Source: Plantibacter sp. Leaf314 (GTDB lineage: Bacteria; Actinomycetota; Actinomycetes; Actinomycetales; Microbacteriaceae). Taken from it: a stretch of DNA of 64,000 nt. The notes below the pieces were generated by a model, which was not told the DNA's origin, searched no databases, and saw only the letters and a program-made list of their open reading frames with translations. A program made the position numbers and the translations under genes. The stretch covers positions 605,374 through 669,373 of the forward strand of contig NZ_LMOB01000001.1 of assembly GCF_001423185.1 (NCBI RefSeq), written 5' to 3'. Shown piece after piece: positions 1-8,868 of the stretch (within the stretch, counting starts at the first letter, position 1; every line of letters starts with the position of its first letter).

Positions 1-317
1 CGGTCGACCCCGAGCTCGGTCGCCGCCTGGATGGCGAGTTCGTCGCGATCGCCCTTGGCCAGCGCCTGCACGAGCACGAGTGCCGGACGGTTCTCCGGAT
101 GCACGACCACCGACTCGACGCGCATCTCGAGCTCGCCCGGTTCGCTCCGGACGACGGTTCCCGTGGCGATCAGTCCGCGACCGTTGCCGATCGACGTGGT
201 CTCCCCCACCCGCAATCGGCTGACCGACACGGCGTGCTTCGCCTCCGGCCCCCGGAGGGTGACCGAGTCGCCGACGCCGGTCGATTCGAGGTCCTCGCGG
301 ACGTACAGCGAGCTCAT
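1..317 (-). CDS. rsmE: 16S rRNA (uracil1498-N3)-methyltransferase RsmE, partial (N-terminal part)
   Basis: The first 105 codons are present and the gene runs off the left edge. The protein starts MSSLYVRE and contains the N-terminal PUA-like beta domain of the RsmE/SPOUT family, including the typical HAVSVSRLRVG segment near residue 30, and then the motif LVQALAKGDRDELAIQAATE that opens the SPOUT methyltransferase fold. RsmE methylates U1498 of 16S rRNA in the 30S subunit. The ATG at 317 lies one base beyond the dnaJ stop codon, so it is the third cistron of hrcA-dnaJ-rsmE, a common actinobacterial order. The catalytic knot region lies outside the window. Confidence 0.9.
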   Translation of the reverse strand, partial: MSSLYVREDLESTGVGDSVTLRGPEAKHAVSVSRLRVGETTSIGNGRGLIATGTVVRSEPGELEMRVESVVVHPENRPALVLVQALAKGDRDELAIQAATELGVD

Positions 318-318
318 C

Positions 319-1440
319 TCAACCGACGCCGTGGAAACGGTCGCGGATCTTCGCGAACAGGCCCTGCTGGAACTGCGCCAGCGCAGGAGGACCCTGACGC
401 CTGCCCGAGGCGAAGCTCTTGATGAGTTCCCGCTCGCGGTGGTCGAGCTTGGTCGGGGTGACGACCTGGACGCCGATCTTGAGATCGCCGCGGCTGTTGC
501 CGCGGAGCCGGGTCACGCCTCGGTCCTTGACCGTGATGACCTCGGAACTCTGGACGCCCGGACGCAGTTCCACCTCGACGTCTCCGTCGAGTGCGTGGAC
601 CGTGACGTGGCGCCCGAAGATGGCGTCCGTCATCGGGACCTCCAGCGTGCACAGCAGGTCGTCGCCGTCGCGGCTGAAGACGTCGTGGTGCTTGACCTTC
701 ATCTCGAGGTAGAGGTCGCCGTTGGGGCCTCCGGCCGGACCGACCTCGCCGCTCCCGGGCATCTGCAGCCGCAGACCGGTGTCGACACCGGCCGGGATGT
801 CGACCGACACGGTGCGACGGGCGCGAAGGCGTCCCTGCCCCTGGCAGGTGACACACGGGGTCGCGATGATCGTCCCGTAGCCACGGCAGGTGCCGCAGGG
901 TGCCGAGGTCATGACGTTCCCGAGCAGCGAGCGGACGGCGCGCTGGATGGAACCGGTACCGTGGCAGATGTCGCAGGTGACCGGCGAGGTGCCCGGCTGG
1001 CAGCACGAGCCGTTGCAGGTGCCGCAGAGCACCGCGGTGTCGACCTCGAGGTCGCGGTGGGTGCCGAAGATGACCTCGTCGAGGTCGAGCTCGACACGGA
1101 GGAGGGCGTCCTCGCCGCGCGAGCGACGCGACTTCGGTCCACGCTGCTGTCCGCCACCGCCGAAGAAGGTGTCGAAGATGTCACCGAACCCACTGAAGCC
1201 GGCGTCGCCTCCACCGAACCCACCCGCCTGCGGACCCAGGTCGTACTGCTGGCGCTGCTTGGGGTCACTGAGCACGTCGTAGGCGTGCGTGACCTCCTTG
1301 AACCGCTCCGAGGCGTCGGATCCCGGGTTGACGTCGGGGTGCAGCTCGCGCGCGAGGCGGCGGTAGGCCTTCTTGATCTCTTCGGGCGTCGCCTCCTTGG
1401 CGACGCCGAGGGCTGCGTAGTGGTCGGGGTAGTCAGCCAC
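319..1440 (-). CDS. dnaJ: Chaperone protein DnaJ (DnaJ2 type)
   Basis: This is a 373-residue J-domain co-chaperone of DnaK. Residues 1-67 form the J domain with the HPD motif at 34-36. A Gly/Phe-rich linker follows (about 68-105), then the zinc-binding domain with four Cys pairs (CGTCNGSC, CDICHGTG, CGTCRGYG, CVTCQGQG), then the two C-terminal substrate-binding beta domains. The first Cys repeat departs from CxxCxGxG by ending in Cys. The gene starts with GTG, preceded by AAAGG about eight bases upstream. It lies 54 bp after hrcA and touches rsmE. Its place next to hrcA rather than dnaK/grpE marks it as the second, HrcA-linked DnaJ that many actinobacteria carry. Confidence 0.95.
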   Translation of the reverse strand: MADYPDHYAALGVAKEATPEEIKKAYRRLARELHPDVNPGSDASERFKEVTHAYDVLSDPKQRQQYDLGPQAGGFGGGDAGFSGFGDIFDTFFGGGGQQRGPKSRRSRGEDALLRVELDLDEVIFGTHRDLEVDTAVLCGTCNGSCCQPGTSPVTCDICHGTGSIQRAVRSLLGNVMTSAPCGTCRGYGTIIATPCVTCQGQGRLRARRTVSVDIPAGVDTGLRLQMPGSGEVGPAGGPNGDLYLEMKVKHHDVFSRDGDDLLCTLEVPMTDAIFGRHVTVHALDGDVEVELRPGVQSSEVITVKDRGVTRLRGNSRGDLKIGVQVVTPTKLDHRERELIKSFASGRRQGPPALAQFQQGLFAKIRDRFHGVG

Positions 1441-1494
1441 TGAGGGCCTTTCGTTCGAGGTGCGGAAGGTGTTGGTGGACGCGACGAGGAGGCG

Positions 1495-2517
1495 TCACTC
1501 GGCGTCGAGGATGCGCGAGAGGTATCTGGCGACGGCTCGGACCGCCGCCATGTTGCTCGCGTAGTCCATTCTCGTGGGGCCGAGCACGCCGAGGCGGGCG
1601 ATTTCGCCACCAGAGGAACGGTAGTTCCCCGCGACGACACTCGTCGTCTCGAGGCCGAACGACGCGTTCTCCCGCCCGATGCTGGCGACGACCCCGTCCC
1701 GCTCCGACTCCATCTCGCCGAAGAGCCTGAGGAGGACCACCTGCTGCTCGATCGCGTCGAGCACCGGGTAGATGCTGCCCGGGAAGTCGTCCTCCGTGCG
1801 AGCGAGGTTCGCAGCGCCCGCCATCACGAGGCGGTCCTGGCGCTGGGCCGAGAGCTGCTCGCGCACCGCGTCGACGATGCGGACCGCCGAGGACCGGTCG
1901 AGTTCGGCGATCGTGTCGGGGACGTCGCCGAGGGCGTCGTGGGCGTCGAGGAGGGGGCGTCCGGCGACCGCCTCGTTGCACGCACCGCGGAGGCGCGCGA
2001 TGAGGTCGTCGTCGACCGGCCGCTCCGTCTCGATGAGACGCTGCTCCACCCGGCCGTTGTCGAGGATGATGACGGCGAGCACCCGGTTCGGCGTGACGCT
2101 CACGAGCTCGAGGTGCCGGACGCGGGCACGGGAGAACATGGGGTACTGGACGAGCGCGACCTGGTTCGTGAGTTGCGACAGGAGCCTCACCGTGCGGTGG
2201 AGCACCTCGTCGAGGTCGCCGGATGCGCCGAGGAACGTCTCGATCGCCGTCCGTTGTGCGTTGTTCAGGGGACGCCGGTCGGCGAGGTGGTCGACGAACA
2301 TGCGGTAGCCCTTGTCCGTCGGGACGCGCCCCGAGGAGGTGTGGGGCGCGGCGATGAGCTCCTCGTCCTCGAGCTGGGCCATGTCGTTGCGGATGGTGGC
2401 CGCCGAGACGCCGAAGGAGTGACGATCGACGATCGTCTTCGACCCGACCGGCTCACGCGACGCGACGTAGTCCTGGACGATGACCCGGAGGACCTCGAGA
2501 CCGCGATCCGACACCAT
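1495..2517 (-). CDS. hrcA: Heat-inducible transcription repressor HrcA
   Basis: This 340-residue repressor of class I heat-shock genes binds the CIRCE operator. Residues 1-80 form the winged helix-turn-helix, with SAATIRNDMAQLE as the recognition-helix region and the conserved HTSSGRVPTDKGYR stretch near residue 60. The rest is the GAF-like/dimerisation core, ending ARYLSRILDAE. The frame stays open upstream, but the ATG at 2517 is chosen because GAGGAGAGGGG sits just before it and because family members start MVSxRGLEVL. It is first in the hrcA-dnaJ-rsmE operon and is probably self-regulated through the CIRCE-like element at 2556-2582. Confidence 0.95.
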   Translation of the reverse strand: MVSDRGLEVLRVIVQDYVASREPVGSKTIVDRHSFGVSAATIRNDMAQLEDEELIAAPHTSSGRVPTDKGYRMFVDHLADRRPLNNAQRTAIETFLGASGDLDEVLHRTVRLLSQLTNQVALVQYPMFSRARVRHLELVSVTPNRVLAVIILDNGRVEQRLIETERPVDDDLIARLRGACNEAVAGRPLLDAHDALGDVPDTIAELDRSSAVRIVDAVREQLSAQRQDRLVMAGAANLARTEDDFPGSIYPVLDAIEQQVVLLRLFGEMESERDGVVASIGRENASFGLETTSVVAGNYRSSGGEIARLGVLGPTRMDYASNMAAVRAVARYLSRILDAE

Positions 2518-2555
2518 GGCGAACCCCTCTCCTCGTCTCCGCCGAACACCGACCG

Positions 2556-2582
2556 TCAGCACTCGAACACCCTGACTGCCAA
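2556..2582 (-). promoter_or_regulatory. CIRCE-like HrcA operator upstream of hrcA
   Basis: Read on the minus strand, the element is TTGGCAGTC, nine spacer bases, then GAGTGCTGA. The CIRCE consensus is TTAGCACTC-N9-GAGTGCTAA, so the spacer length is exact and 15 of 18 half-site bases match. It lies 38 bp upstream of the hrcA ATG, where an HrcA operator is expected. Binding by HrcA is inferred from the consensus. Confidence 0.85.
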
Positions 2583-2732
2583 TCATATCGCGGCCCACCG
2601 GAAGGCATCCCTTGCGCGCCGTGGCGGCCCAGGAATACCGTTGGCGACAGGCGTGGGTCCCGTTTCCGCGACACCTGGTGCGATACGCTCTGCTGGACCA
2701 ATTGAATATCACTCTCCGTGAAAGGTGCGAAG

Positions 2733-3290
2733 ATGTCCGATCCGAACGCTCAACCGCCCGTCGACCCTGCCAAGGGCGGGTCGGTTCCGCCTGCAGGAGA
2801 CGGCGCGACGCCCCCGCCCGCAGCTCCTCACCAGCCGCCGGCAGGCTCCTACCCGCCGCCGCCCGCCGGTGGCTACGCGCCGCCGCCGCCCGGTGCCGGT
2901 TCCTACCCGCCGCCGCCCGCCGGCGCTCCGCAGTACCAGCAGCCCTACCCCGTCGCGCAGCCCATGAGCCCGTCCGACGAGAAGCTCTGGTCGACCCTCA
3001 TCCACATCGGTGGGATCTTCTTCGGGTTCATCCCGCCGCTGATCGGCTACCTGGCGCTCAAGGACCGCGGGCCGTTCATCAAGGCCCACACGCTCACCGC
3101 GCTCAACTTCCAGTTGACGATGCTGATCGCGCTCGTGGTCGGCTCGATCCTCACGATCGTCGTGGTCGGCATCCTCGTCATCATCGCCGTGTACATCGTC
3201 GTGATCGTCTTCAGCATCATCGCCGCGATCAAGGCGAACAAGGGCGAGCTGTACAGCTACCCGCTCACGATCCAGTTCATCAAGGCCTGA
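2733..3290 (+). CDS. Pro-rich DUF4870 domain membrane protein
   Basis: This 185-residue protein has a long N-terminal cytosolic tail rich in Pro, Gly, Ala and Tyr, with repeated SYPPPPAGG-like units (about residues 15-75). A DUF4870/Tic20-like membrane domain follows, with hydrophobic helices at roughly 98-112 and 128-170, ending IKANKGELYSYPLTIQFIKA. Function is unknown; such proteins often sit near cell-division or secretion genes. The ATG at 2733 is preferred over the in-frame GTG at 2718 because AAAGG lies eight bases before it. It is a single-gene unit, divergent from hrcA and closed by the hairpin at 3308-3341. Confidence 0.8.
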   Translation: MSDPNAQPPVDPAKGGSVPPAGDGATPPPAAPHQPPAGSYPPPPAGGYAPPPPGAGSYPPPPAGAPQYQQPYPVAQPMSPSDEKLWSTLIHIGGIFFGFIPPLIGYLALKDRGPFIKAHTLTALNFQLTMLIALVVGSILTIVVVGILVIIAVYIVVIVFSIIAAIKANKGELYSYPLTIQFIKA

Positions 3291-3307
3291 TCCTCCGAGC
3301 CCCACTC

Positions 3308-3341
3308 GACAGCCCCGTCCGGTCCGCCGGTCGGGGCTGTC
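3308..3341 (+). terminator. Terminator after the DUF4870 gene
   Basis: The ten-base inverted repeat GACAGCCCCG / CGGGGCTGTC has a 14-base loop and starts 17 bases after the stop codon at 3290. It is followed by a short T-containing stretch rather than a long U tract, as is usual in high-GC actinobacteria. It could also serve the convergent hemW transcript. Confidence 0.75.
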
Positions 3342-3401
3342 GGTCTTCCGGCGGTCTGACGCCGTCCGACGGTCTCCCGGCCGGGACGCGCCCGGACCGC
3401 G

Positions 3402-4628
3402 TCAGTCGCCGACGAGTCGACGGACGACGGCGTCGGCGAGGAGTCGACCGCGTCGCGTGAGCTCGAGGCGGCCGAGGAGCGCCTGCCGCGCATCGACGAG
3501 CTCCTCGGCGATGAGCCCCGCGACGGCGGTTCGCGCCTCGGGGGCGAGGGTGCGGATCGGGATGCCGTCGCGCGTCCGGGTGAGCAACAGGATGCGTTCG
3601 AGTTCGCGGGTCTCGTCGTCGAGGGTCTCGCGACCGGCGGCGGGCGACTCGTCAGCCGCGATGCGCTGGGCGTAGGCCGCCGGGTGCTTGACGTTCCACC
3701 AGCGCACCCCGCCGACGTGGCTGTGGGAGCCGGGACCGACACCCCACCAGTCCTCACCCGTCCAGTAGGACAGGTTGTGCCGGGAGCGGTGAGCGTCGGA
3801 CGTGGCCCAGTTGCTGACCTCGTACCAGCCGTATCCGGCTGCGGTCAGGAGGTCGTCGGCGAGCTCGTACATGTCGGCCTGCAGATCCTCGTCGGGCGTG
3901 CCGACCACGCCGGAACGGATCTGGCGGGCGAGCTTCGTGCCGGGCTCGACGATGAGCGAATAGGCCGACACATGGTCTGGGGCGCAGGCGATGGCGGTCT
4001 CGAGTGAGACCCGCCAGTCGGCGAGCGTCTCCCCCGGCGTCCCGTAGATGAGGTCGAGGCTGACGCCGAGACCGGCGTCGCGCGCCCACTGCACCACTAG
4101 CGGCACCCGGGCCGGGTCGTGCGTTCGTTCGAGCGTCGCCAGGACGCTCGGCACCGCAGACTGCATGCCGAACGAGACGCGGGTGAAGCCGGCGTCCGCC
4201 AGCGTCTGGAGGTACGCGGCGTCGACGGAATCCGGGTTCGCCTCCGTCGTCACCTCGGCGCCGGGCGCGAGGACGAAGGAGTCGGTCACACCACGCAGCA
4301 TGCGGACCAGGTCGTCCGCCGGCAGCAGGGTCGGGGTGCCTCCCCCGAAGAAGACTGTGGAGACCTCGCGGTCGGGGACGCCGGACGCCTCCAGCACGCC
4401 GCGTCCGAAGCGGATCTCGGCCACCGCCTCGTCGGCGTAGTCGGACTGTTTCGCGCCGCGGAGTTCCGTCGACGTGTAGGTGTTGAAGTCGCAGTACCCG
4501 CAGCGCACCCGGCAGAACGGCACGTGCAGGTAGACACCGAACGCACGCTCGTGGGCACCGACGGCGGCCGACTCCGGCAGCAGCCCGTCGGACGGCGCCG
4601 GATCGGCGAGGGGAAGCGCGCTCGGCAC
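3402..4628 (-). CDS. hemW: HemW, radical SAM heme chaperone (coproporphyrinogen oxidase-like)
   Basis: This 408-residue radical SAM protein has the [4Fe-4S] motif C39-x3-C43-x2-C46 followed by Asp-Phe. HemW has Phe here, whereas true coproporphyrinogen dehydrogenase HemN has a fourth Cys, so this is the heme-trafficking HemW rather than HemN. The FFGGGTPTLL segment and the C-terminal HemN_C domain ending RRGRLLADAVVRRLV are present. HemW is thought to bind and deliver heme to respiratory enzymes. The start is GTG at 4628. It is the last gene of lepA-DUF1990-hemW, ten bases after the DUF1990 stop. Confidence 0.9.
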   Translation of the reverse strand: MPSALPLADPAPSDGLLPESAAVGAHERAFGVYLHVPFCRVRCGYCDFNTYTSTELRGAKQSDYADEAVAEIRFGRGVLEASGVPDREVSTVFFGGGTPTLLPADDLVRMLRGVTDSFVLAPGAEVTTEANPDSVDAAYLQTLADAGFTRVSFGMQSAVPSVLATLERTHDPARVPLVVQWARDAGLGVSLDLIYGTPGETLADWRVSLETAIACAPDHVSAYSLIVEPGTKLARQIRSGVVGTPDEDLQADMYELADDLLTAAGYGWYEVSNWATSDAHRSRHNLSYWTGEDWWGVGPGSHSHVGGVRWWNVKHPAAYAQRIAADESPAAGRETLDDETRELERILLLTRTRDGIPIRTLAPEARTAVAGLIAEELVDARQALLGRLELTRRGRLLADAVVRRLVGD

Positions 4629-4638
4629 GATCCGTCGC

Positions 4639-5283
4639 TCAGAGGCCGCGCGACGGCAGGAGTGCGCGCAGGTAGGCGTCGTTCATGGTCTTCCGACGGC
4701 GCTTCGAGCCGACGAGCTTCGCGGCGCCCTTCGTCGGGCGGAAGAAGGAGCGCACCACGATCCAGACGGAGTCGTCCTCACGCTGTTCGATCGTGAAGGA
4801 CTGCTCGCCGCTCTCGGGGTCGCCGTCCATCGTGCCGATGGCCAGGCTGACGTGCCCCGGCTCCTCGGTCACCGAGATGACCCGGTGCGGGCCCGCGAGC
4901 GGTTCCCCGCCGACGGCACCCGCGAACACGACCGTCGTTCCCGGCGTGATGAACGGCGTACCGTCCTCGGCGAACCGCTGCTCCTCGTGCGTCTCGATCG
5001 GCTCCAGCGGGGTGCCGTCCTCCGCGAAGGCGATGCCGCCGTATTGCACGCCCGTCCCCGGGTGCACGTCGGTGATCTCGACGCCGCTCGCCCGGTGCAG
5101 TCCCCAGGTGAGCAGCGCCGTGGTCGCCAGGGCGAACCGTTCCTCCCCGCTGCCGAGTCGGAACTCGTCCTCCGAGGGCACGTAGCCCTCCGGCGGGTAC
5201 TGCATGAGGTCGCTGCGCTGCGTCGCGCCGACCGCCGCGTAGTCGACGGCCTCGTCCTCGAACGAACTGCGTCGGGCGGTCAC
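4639..5283 (-). CDS. DUF1990 family protein
   Basis: This 214-residue soluble protein belongs to the DUF1990 family. It has the usual features: an N-terminal DYAAVGATQ segment, the centre [14 protein letters not shown], and a C-terminal [20 protein letters not shown] stretch. A short [19 protein letters not shown] insertion lies in the middle. No catalytic residues are recognised and no function is known. Its GTG start overlaps the lepA stop by four bases (GTGA), so it is translationally coupled to lepA, and it is followed closely by hemW. Confidence 0.8.
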   Translation of the reverse strand: MTARRSSFEDEAVDYAAVGATQRSDLMQYPPEGYVPSEDEFRLGSGEERFALATTALLTWGLHRASGVEITDVHPGTGVQYGGIAFAEDGTPLEPIETHEEQRFAEDGTPFITPGTTVVFAGAVGGEPLAGPHRVISVTEEPGHVSLAIGTMDGDPESGEQSFTIEQREDDSVWIVVRSFFRPTKGAAKLVGSKRRRKTMNDAYLRALLPSRGL

Positions 5284-7130
5284 TTCTTGTCCTTCGTCTC
5301 GACGTCCCCGGAGAGCGCCGCGATGAACGCCTCCTGGGGCACCTCGACCTTGCCGACCATCTTCATGCGCTTCTTGCCCTCCTTCTGCTTCTCGAGGAGC
5401 TTCCGCTTGCGGGTGATGTCACCGCCGTAGCACTTGGCCAGGACGTCCTTGCGCATCGCACGGACGGACTCGCGGGCGATGATGCGCGCACCGATCGCCG
5501 CCTGGATCGGGACCTCGAACTGCTGCCGAGGGATCAGTTTCTTCAGCCGCTCGGTCATGAGCACGCCGTAGGCATAGGCCTTCTCGCGGTGCACGATGGC
5601 ACTGAACGCGTCGACCTGATCGCCCTGGAGCAGGATGTCGACCTTCACGAGATCCGCGGCCTGCTGGCCGGAGGGCTCGTAGTCGAGCGAGGCGTAGCCC
5701 TGCGTGCGGCTCTTCAGGTGGTCGAAGAAGTCGAAGACGATCTCACCGAGCGGCATCGTGTACCGGAGTTCGACGCGGTCCTCGCCCAGGTACTCCATGC
5801 CGAGGAGCGCGCCACGGCGGCTCTGGCAGAGCTCCATGATGGTGCCGACATAGTCCTTCGGCGCGAGGATGCCCACCTTCACCATGGGCTCGGAGACCTC
5901 GAGGATCTTGCCCGACGGGAACTCACTCGGGTTCGTGACGGTGACGACCTGCTTGTCCTCGGTCTTCACCTCGTAGGTGACCGACGGGGCCGTGGCGATG
6001 AGGTCGAGGTCGAACTCGCGCTGGAGCCGCTCGGTGACGATCTCGAGGTGCAGCAGCCCGAGGAAACCGACGCGGAACCCGAAGCCGAGGGCGACCGAGG
6101 TCTCCGGCTCGTAGTTCAGCGAGGCGTCGGAGAGCTTCAATTTGTCGAGCGCGTCGCGCAGGATCGGGTAGTCGCTGCCGTCGATCGGATACAGACCGGA
6201 GAACACCATCGGCTTCGGATCCGTGTAGCCGGGCAGGGCGTCCGTCGCCGGCTTGACCGCCGTCGTCACGGTGTCGCCGACCTTCGACTGCCGGACGTCC
6301 TTCACGCCGGTGATGAGGTAGCCGACCTCACCGACGCCCAGCCCCTTGGTGGGCGTCGGCTCCGGTGAGCTGACGCCGATCTCGAGGAGGTCGTGTACGG
6401 CGCGGGTCGACATCATCTGGATGCGCTCGCGTGGACTCAGCTGGCCGTCGATCATCCGGACGTAGGTCACGACGCCGCGGTAGGTGTCGTAGACGGAGTC
6501 GAAGATCATGGCGCGCGTCGGTGCGTCCGGGTCGCCGGTGGGGTTCGGGATGCGGCCGACCACCCGGTCGAGGAGTTCCTCGACGCCCATGCCCGTCTTG
6601 CCGGAGACGCGCAACACGTCCTCCGGTCGACCACCGATCAGGCTGGCGAGTTCCTTAGCGTACTTGTCGGGGTCCGCGGCCGGCAGGTCGATCTTGTTGA
6701 GCACCGGGATGATCTCGAGATCGTTCTCAAGCGCCAGGTAGAGGTTCGCGAGCGTCTGCGCCTCGATACCCTGCGCGGCGTCGACGAGGAGGATCGCGCC
6801 CTCGCAGGCGGCGAGCGATCGGGAGACCTCGTAGGTGAAGTCCACGTGCCCGGGGGTGTCGATCATGTTGAGCGCGAAGGTCTCACCGTTCAACGACCAC
6901 GGCATCCGGACGGCCTGGCTCTTGATCGTGATGCCACGCTCGCGCTCGATGTCCATGCGGTCGAGGTACTGCGCCCGCATGTCGCGGTCCGACACCACAC
7001 CCGTGATCTGCAGCATGCGGTCCGCCAGCGTCGACTTGCCGTGGTCGATGTGGGCGATGATGCAGAAGTTCCGGATGAACGCCGGGTCGGTCGATGCCGG
7101 CTCGAGGGCCTTCACTGCTTGGGGGCTCAC
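5280..7130 (-). CDS. lepA: Elongation factor 4 (LepA), ribosome back-translocase GTPase
   Basis: This is a translational GTPase of the EF-G fold acting on stalled or mis-translocated ribosomes. From the chosen start it has 616 residues. The G1 motif AHIDHGKST is at 26-34, followed by switch I with [16 protein letters not shown] (G3) and NKIDLP (G4). The LepA-specific C-terminal domain ends with a Lys-rich [17 protein letters not shown] segment. The frame is open from a TTG at 7163. GTG at 7130 is preferred because GAGGA lies just before it and because the resulting start MSPQAVK resembles family members. It heads the lepA-DUF1990-hemW operon and is divergent from rpsT. Confidence 0.93.
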   Translation of the reverse strand: MSPQAVKALEPASTDPAFIRNFCIIAHIDHGKSTLADRMLQITGVVSDRDMRAQYLDRMDIERERGITIKSQAVRMPWSLNGETFALNMIDTPGHVDFTYEVSRSLAACEGAILLVDAAQGIEAQTLANLYLALENDLEIIPVLNKIDLPAADPDKYAKELASLIGGRPEDVLRVSGKTGMGVEELLDRVVGRIPNPTGDPDAPTRAMIFDSVYDTYRGVVTYVRMIDGQLSPRERIQMMSTRAVHDLLEIGVSSPEPTPTKGLGVGEVGYLITGVKDVRQSKVGDTVTTAVKPATDALPGYTDPKPMVFSGLYPIDGSDYPILRDALDKLKLSDASLNYEPETSVALGFGFRVGFLGLLHLEIVTERLQREFDLDLIATAPSVTYEVKTEDKQVVTVTNPSEFPSGKILEVSEPMVKVGILAPKDYVGTIMELCQSRRGALLGMEYLGEDRVELRYTMPLGEIVFDFFDHLKSRTQGYASLDYEPSGQQAADLVKVDILLQGDQVDAFSAIVHREKAYAYGVLMTERLKKLIPRQQFEVPIQAAIGARIIARESVRAMRKDVLAKCYGGDITRKRKLLEKQKEGKKRMKMVGKVEVPQEAFIAALSGDVETKDKK

Positions 7131-7168
7131 GCGTTCCTCGGGGTCAGGGGTGGAATCGGGCAACCCTC

Positions 7169-7174
7169 ATTGTC
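7169..7174 (-). promoter_or_regulatory. Candidate -10 element for lepA
   Basis: GACAAT on the minus strand lies five bases before a TTG codon and about 39 bases before the preferred GTG of lepA. No good -35 is visible. A transcript starting here would give a short leader carrying the GAGGA ribosome-binding site. Confidence 0.35.
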
Positions 7175-7210
7175 CCACGGCGGAGAGCACCCGCGCTGCG
7201 GTACCCTGGA

Positions 7211-7239
7211 TTGCCAGAACTCGGCCTGACTGGTAATGT
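7211..7239 (+). promoter_or_regulatory. rpsT promoter (TTGCCA-17-TAATGT)
   Basis: A near-consensus sigma-70/SigA promoter: -35 TTGCCA at 7211-7216, a spacer of exactly 17, and -10 TAATGT at 7234-7239. The predicted transcription start near 7246 leaves a 5' untranslated region of about 105 bases before rpsT. That is long for such a small gene and leaves room for autoregulation. Confidence 0.8.
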
Positions 7240-7349
7240 TGCCTGTTGGCTTGCGTGTGAGTTGAGACCACACGAGAACTCGCTTGAAGACGCCCTCTTC
7301 CGTCCGACGGCACCGAACATCATTTCCTCGAACCGAAAGTTGACCCAAC

Positions 7350-7610
7350 GTGGCAAACATCAAGTCGCAGATCAAGCGCATCGGCACCAACAAGAAGGCC
7401 AACGAGCGCAACAAGGCCGTCAAGAGCCAGCTGAAGACCGCCATCCGCGCCACGCGCGAGGCCGTCGTCGCCGGCGACAAGGCTCAGGCCGAGTCCGCTC
7501 TCAAGCTCGCCGCGAAGAAGCTCGACAAGGCCGTGAGCAAGGGCGTCATCCACCAGAACCAGGCAGCGAACCGCAAGTCGGCCATCGCCAAGCAGGTCAA
7601 CGCGCTCTAA
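7350..7610 (+). CDS. rpsT: 30S ribosomal protein S20
   Basis: This 86-residue, Lys/Ala-rich three-helix protein starts [20 protein letters not shown] and ends QVNAL, the standard S20 pattern. It binds 16S rRNA early in 30S assembly. The start codon is GTG and no strong Shine-Dalgarno is visible. It is a monocistronic unit between the promoter at 7211-7239 and the terminator at 7623-7664, lying between lepA and holA as in many Gram-positive genomes. Confidence 0.97.
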   Translation: MANIKSQIKRIGTNKKANERNKAVKSQLKTAIRATREAVVAGDKAQAESALKLAAKKLDKAVSKGVIHQNQAANRKSAIAKQVNAL

Positions 7611-7622
7611 GCGACACCAGCT

Positions 7623-7664
7623 GCAAGGCCCCGGCGTTCTTCGGAACGTGCGGGGCCTTTCGCG
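7623..7664 (+). terminator. Intrinsic terminator of rpsT
   Basis: The outer stem AAGGCCCCG / CGGGGCCTT and the inner stem GCGTTC / GAACGT are closed by a TTCG tetraloop and followed by TTTCG. It starts about 13 bases after the rpsT stop. The remaining bases to 7787 contain no gene and no further clear signal. Confidence 0.85.
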
Positions 7665-7787
7665 TTGCCGGGCAACCCGCATCGAACCAGCCGCGGCCCA
7701 TGAAGCCCGCCCCGCTCCCTGAAGCCAGTGCCGGTCCCTGAGCTTGTCGAAGGGCAGCCCGATCGGCGGCGCGTCGAGCGTGACCGG

Positions 7788-8843
7788 CTACCGCGCGGCC
7801 GGATCGACGCCGCGCGCGGCAATGACGCCGACGAGGCGCTCGAGCGCGAACACCGGGTCGCGGGTCGCGCCCTTCACCCCGGCATCGGTCTCGGCGAGCA
7901 TCTGCACGACACGGCCGATTCCCGCGTCCGTCCACCCGGACAGGTCTCGGCGGGCTCGGTCGACCTGCCAGGGAGCCAGGCCGAACTGCTGTGCGATCTG
8001 ACCGGAGCCACCGCGGGCCGACGACACCTTGGCCATCGTGCGGATCTTCATCGCGAAGGCGGCCACGATCGGAACGGGGTCGGCGCCGGAGTCGAGCGCC
8101 TGACGGAGGGCGAGCAAGGCCTCACCGTGGCGCCCTCCGATCGCGGCGTCGGCCACGTCGAAGGCGCTCGTCTCCACGCGGCCGCCATAGTACTTGTCCA
8201 CCGTCTGCTCGGTGATCTCCGCCGACGCGTCGGCCATGAGTTGGCTGCACGCCGCGGCGAGCTCGGCGAGGTCGTCGGAGAACGCCCCGACGAGTGCGCG
8301 CAACGCCTGTGGAGTGATCCGTCGGCCCGCCGCCTTGAACTCCGCGGCAGCGAAGTCCGCTTTGTCGCTGTCGCGCTTGAGCTCGGTGCAGACGATCTCC
8401 ACACCGCCTCCGGTCCCGGAACGGATCGCGTCGAGCAGCTTCTTGCCCCGCACGCCGCCGTTGTGCCGCAGCACGAGGTACGCGCCCTCCGGTGGTGCCT
8501 CGAGGTAGCGGATGGCCTCGGTGAGGAACTGGTCGGAGCACTTCTCGACCTGACTGACGCGGACGAGCCGCGGCTCGCCGAACAGGGAGGGGCTCGCGAC
8601 CGTGAGGAGTTCCCCCGGCGCATAACTGTCTGCGGCGACGTCGTTGACCTCGAGCGAGGGGTCCTCGGAGACGAGGAAGTCGCGCAGGCGGCGGATGGCA
8701 CGTTCGGCCAGGAAGGATTCGGTGCCGGAGACGAGCACGATCGGGGCCGGCCGGATCTCCGACCAACCGAGCTGGGGGATCGCCGCGGAGGCCTTGGCGG
8801 CCGTCTTGGCCTTACCGCGACCGGCGGAACGTGGTGCAGCCAC
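7788..8843 (-). CDS. holA: DNA polymerase III delta subunit (HolA)
   Basis: This 351-residue clamp-loader subunit opens the beta clamp. After a basic Ala/Lys N-terminus come the HolA landmarks IVLVSGTESFLAERAIRRLR, FGEPRLVRVSQVEKC, the AAA+-like fold, and the C-terminal collar segment GLAPWQVDRARRDLSGW. The frame remains open far upstream inside comEC. GTG at 8843 is chosen because GAGAGGAG lies just ahead of it and because it falls 25 bp after the comEC stop. It is the third gene of comEA-comEC-holA. Confidence 0.92.
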   Translation of the reverse strand: MAAPRSAGRGKAKTAAKASAAIPQLGWSEIRPAPIVLVSGTESFLAERAIRRLRDFLVSEDPSLEVNDVAADSYAPGELLTVASPSLFGEPRLVRVSQVEKCSDQFLTEAIRYLEAPPEGAYLVLRHNGGVRGKKLLDAIRSGTGGGVEIVCTELKRDSDKADFAAAEFKAAGRRITPQALRALVGAFSDDLAELAAACSQLMADASAEITEQTVDKYYGGRVETSAFDVADAAIGGRHGEALLALRQALDSGADPVPIVAAFAMKIRTMAKVSSARGGSGQIAQQFGLAPWQVDRARRDLSGWTDAGIGRVVQMLAETDAGVKGATRDPVFALERLVGVIAARGVDPAAR

Positions 8844-8868
8844 AGCGGCTCCTCTCGACCGTCCGAGT

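Noticed and set aside
31-1443. A 470-codon open frame on the plus strand across dnaJ
   Set aside because: It is the antisense of dnaJ/rsmE; the protein is low-complexity Arg/Val/Leu/Asp-rich and matches no family, as expected for a shadow frame in high-GC DNA.
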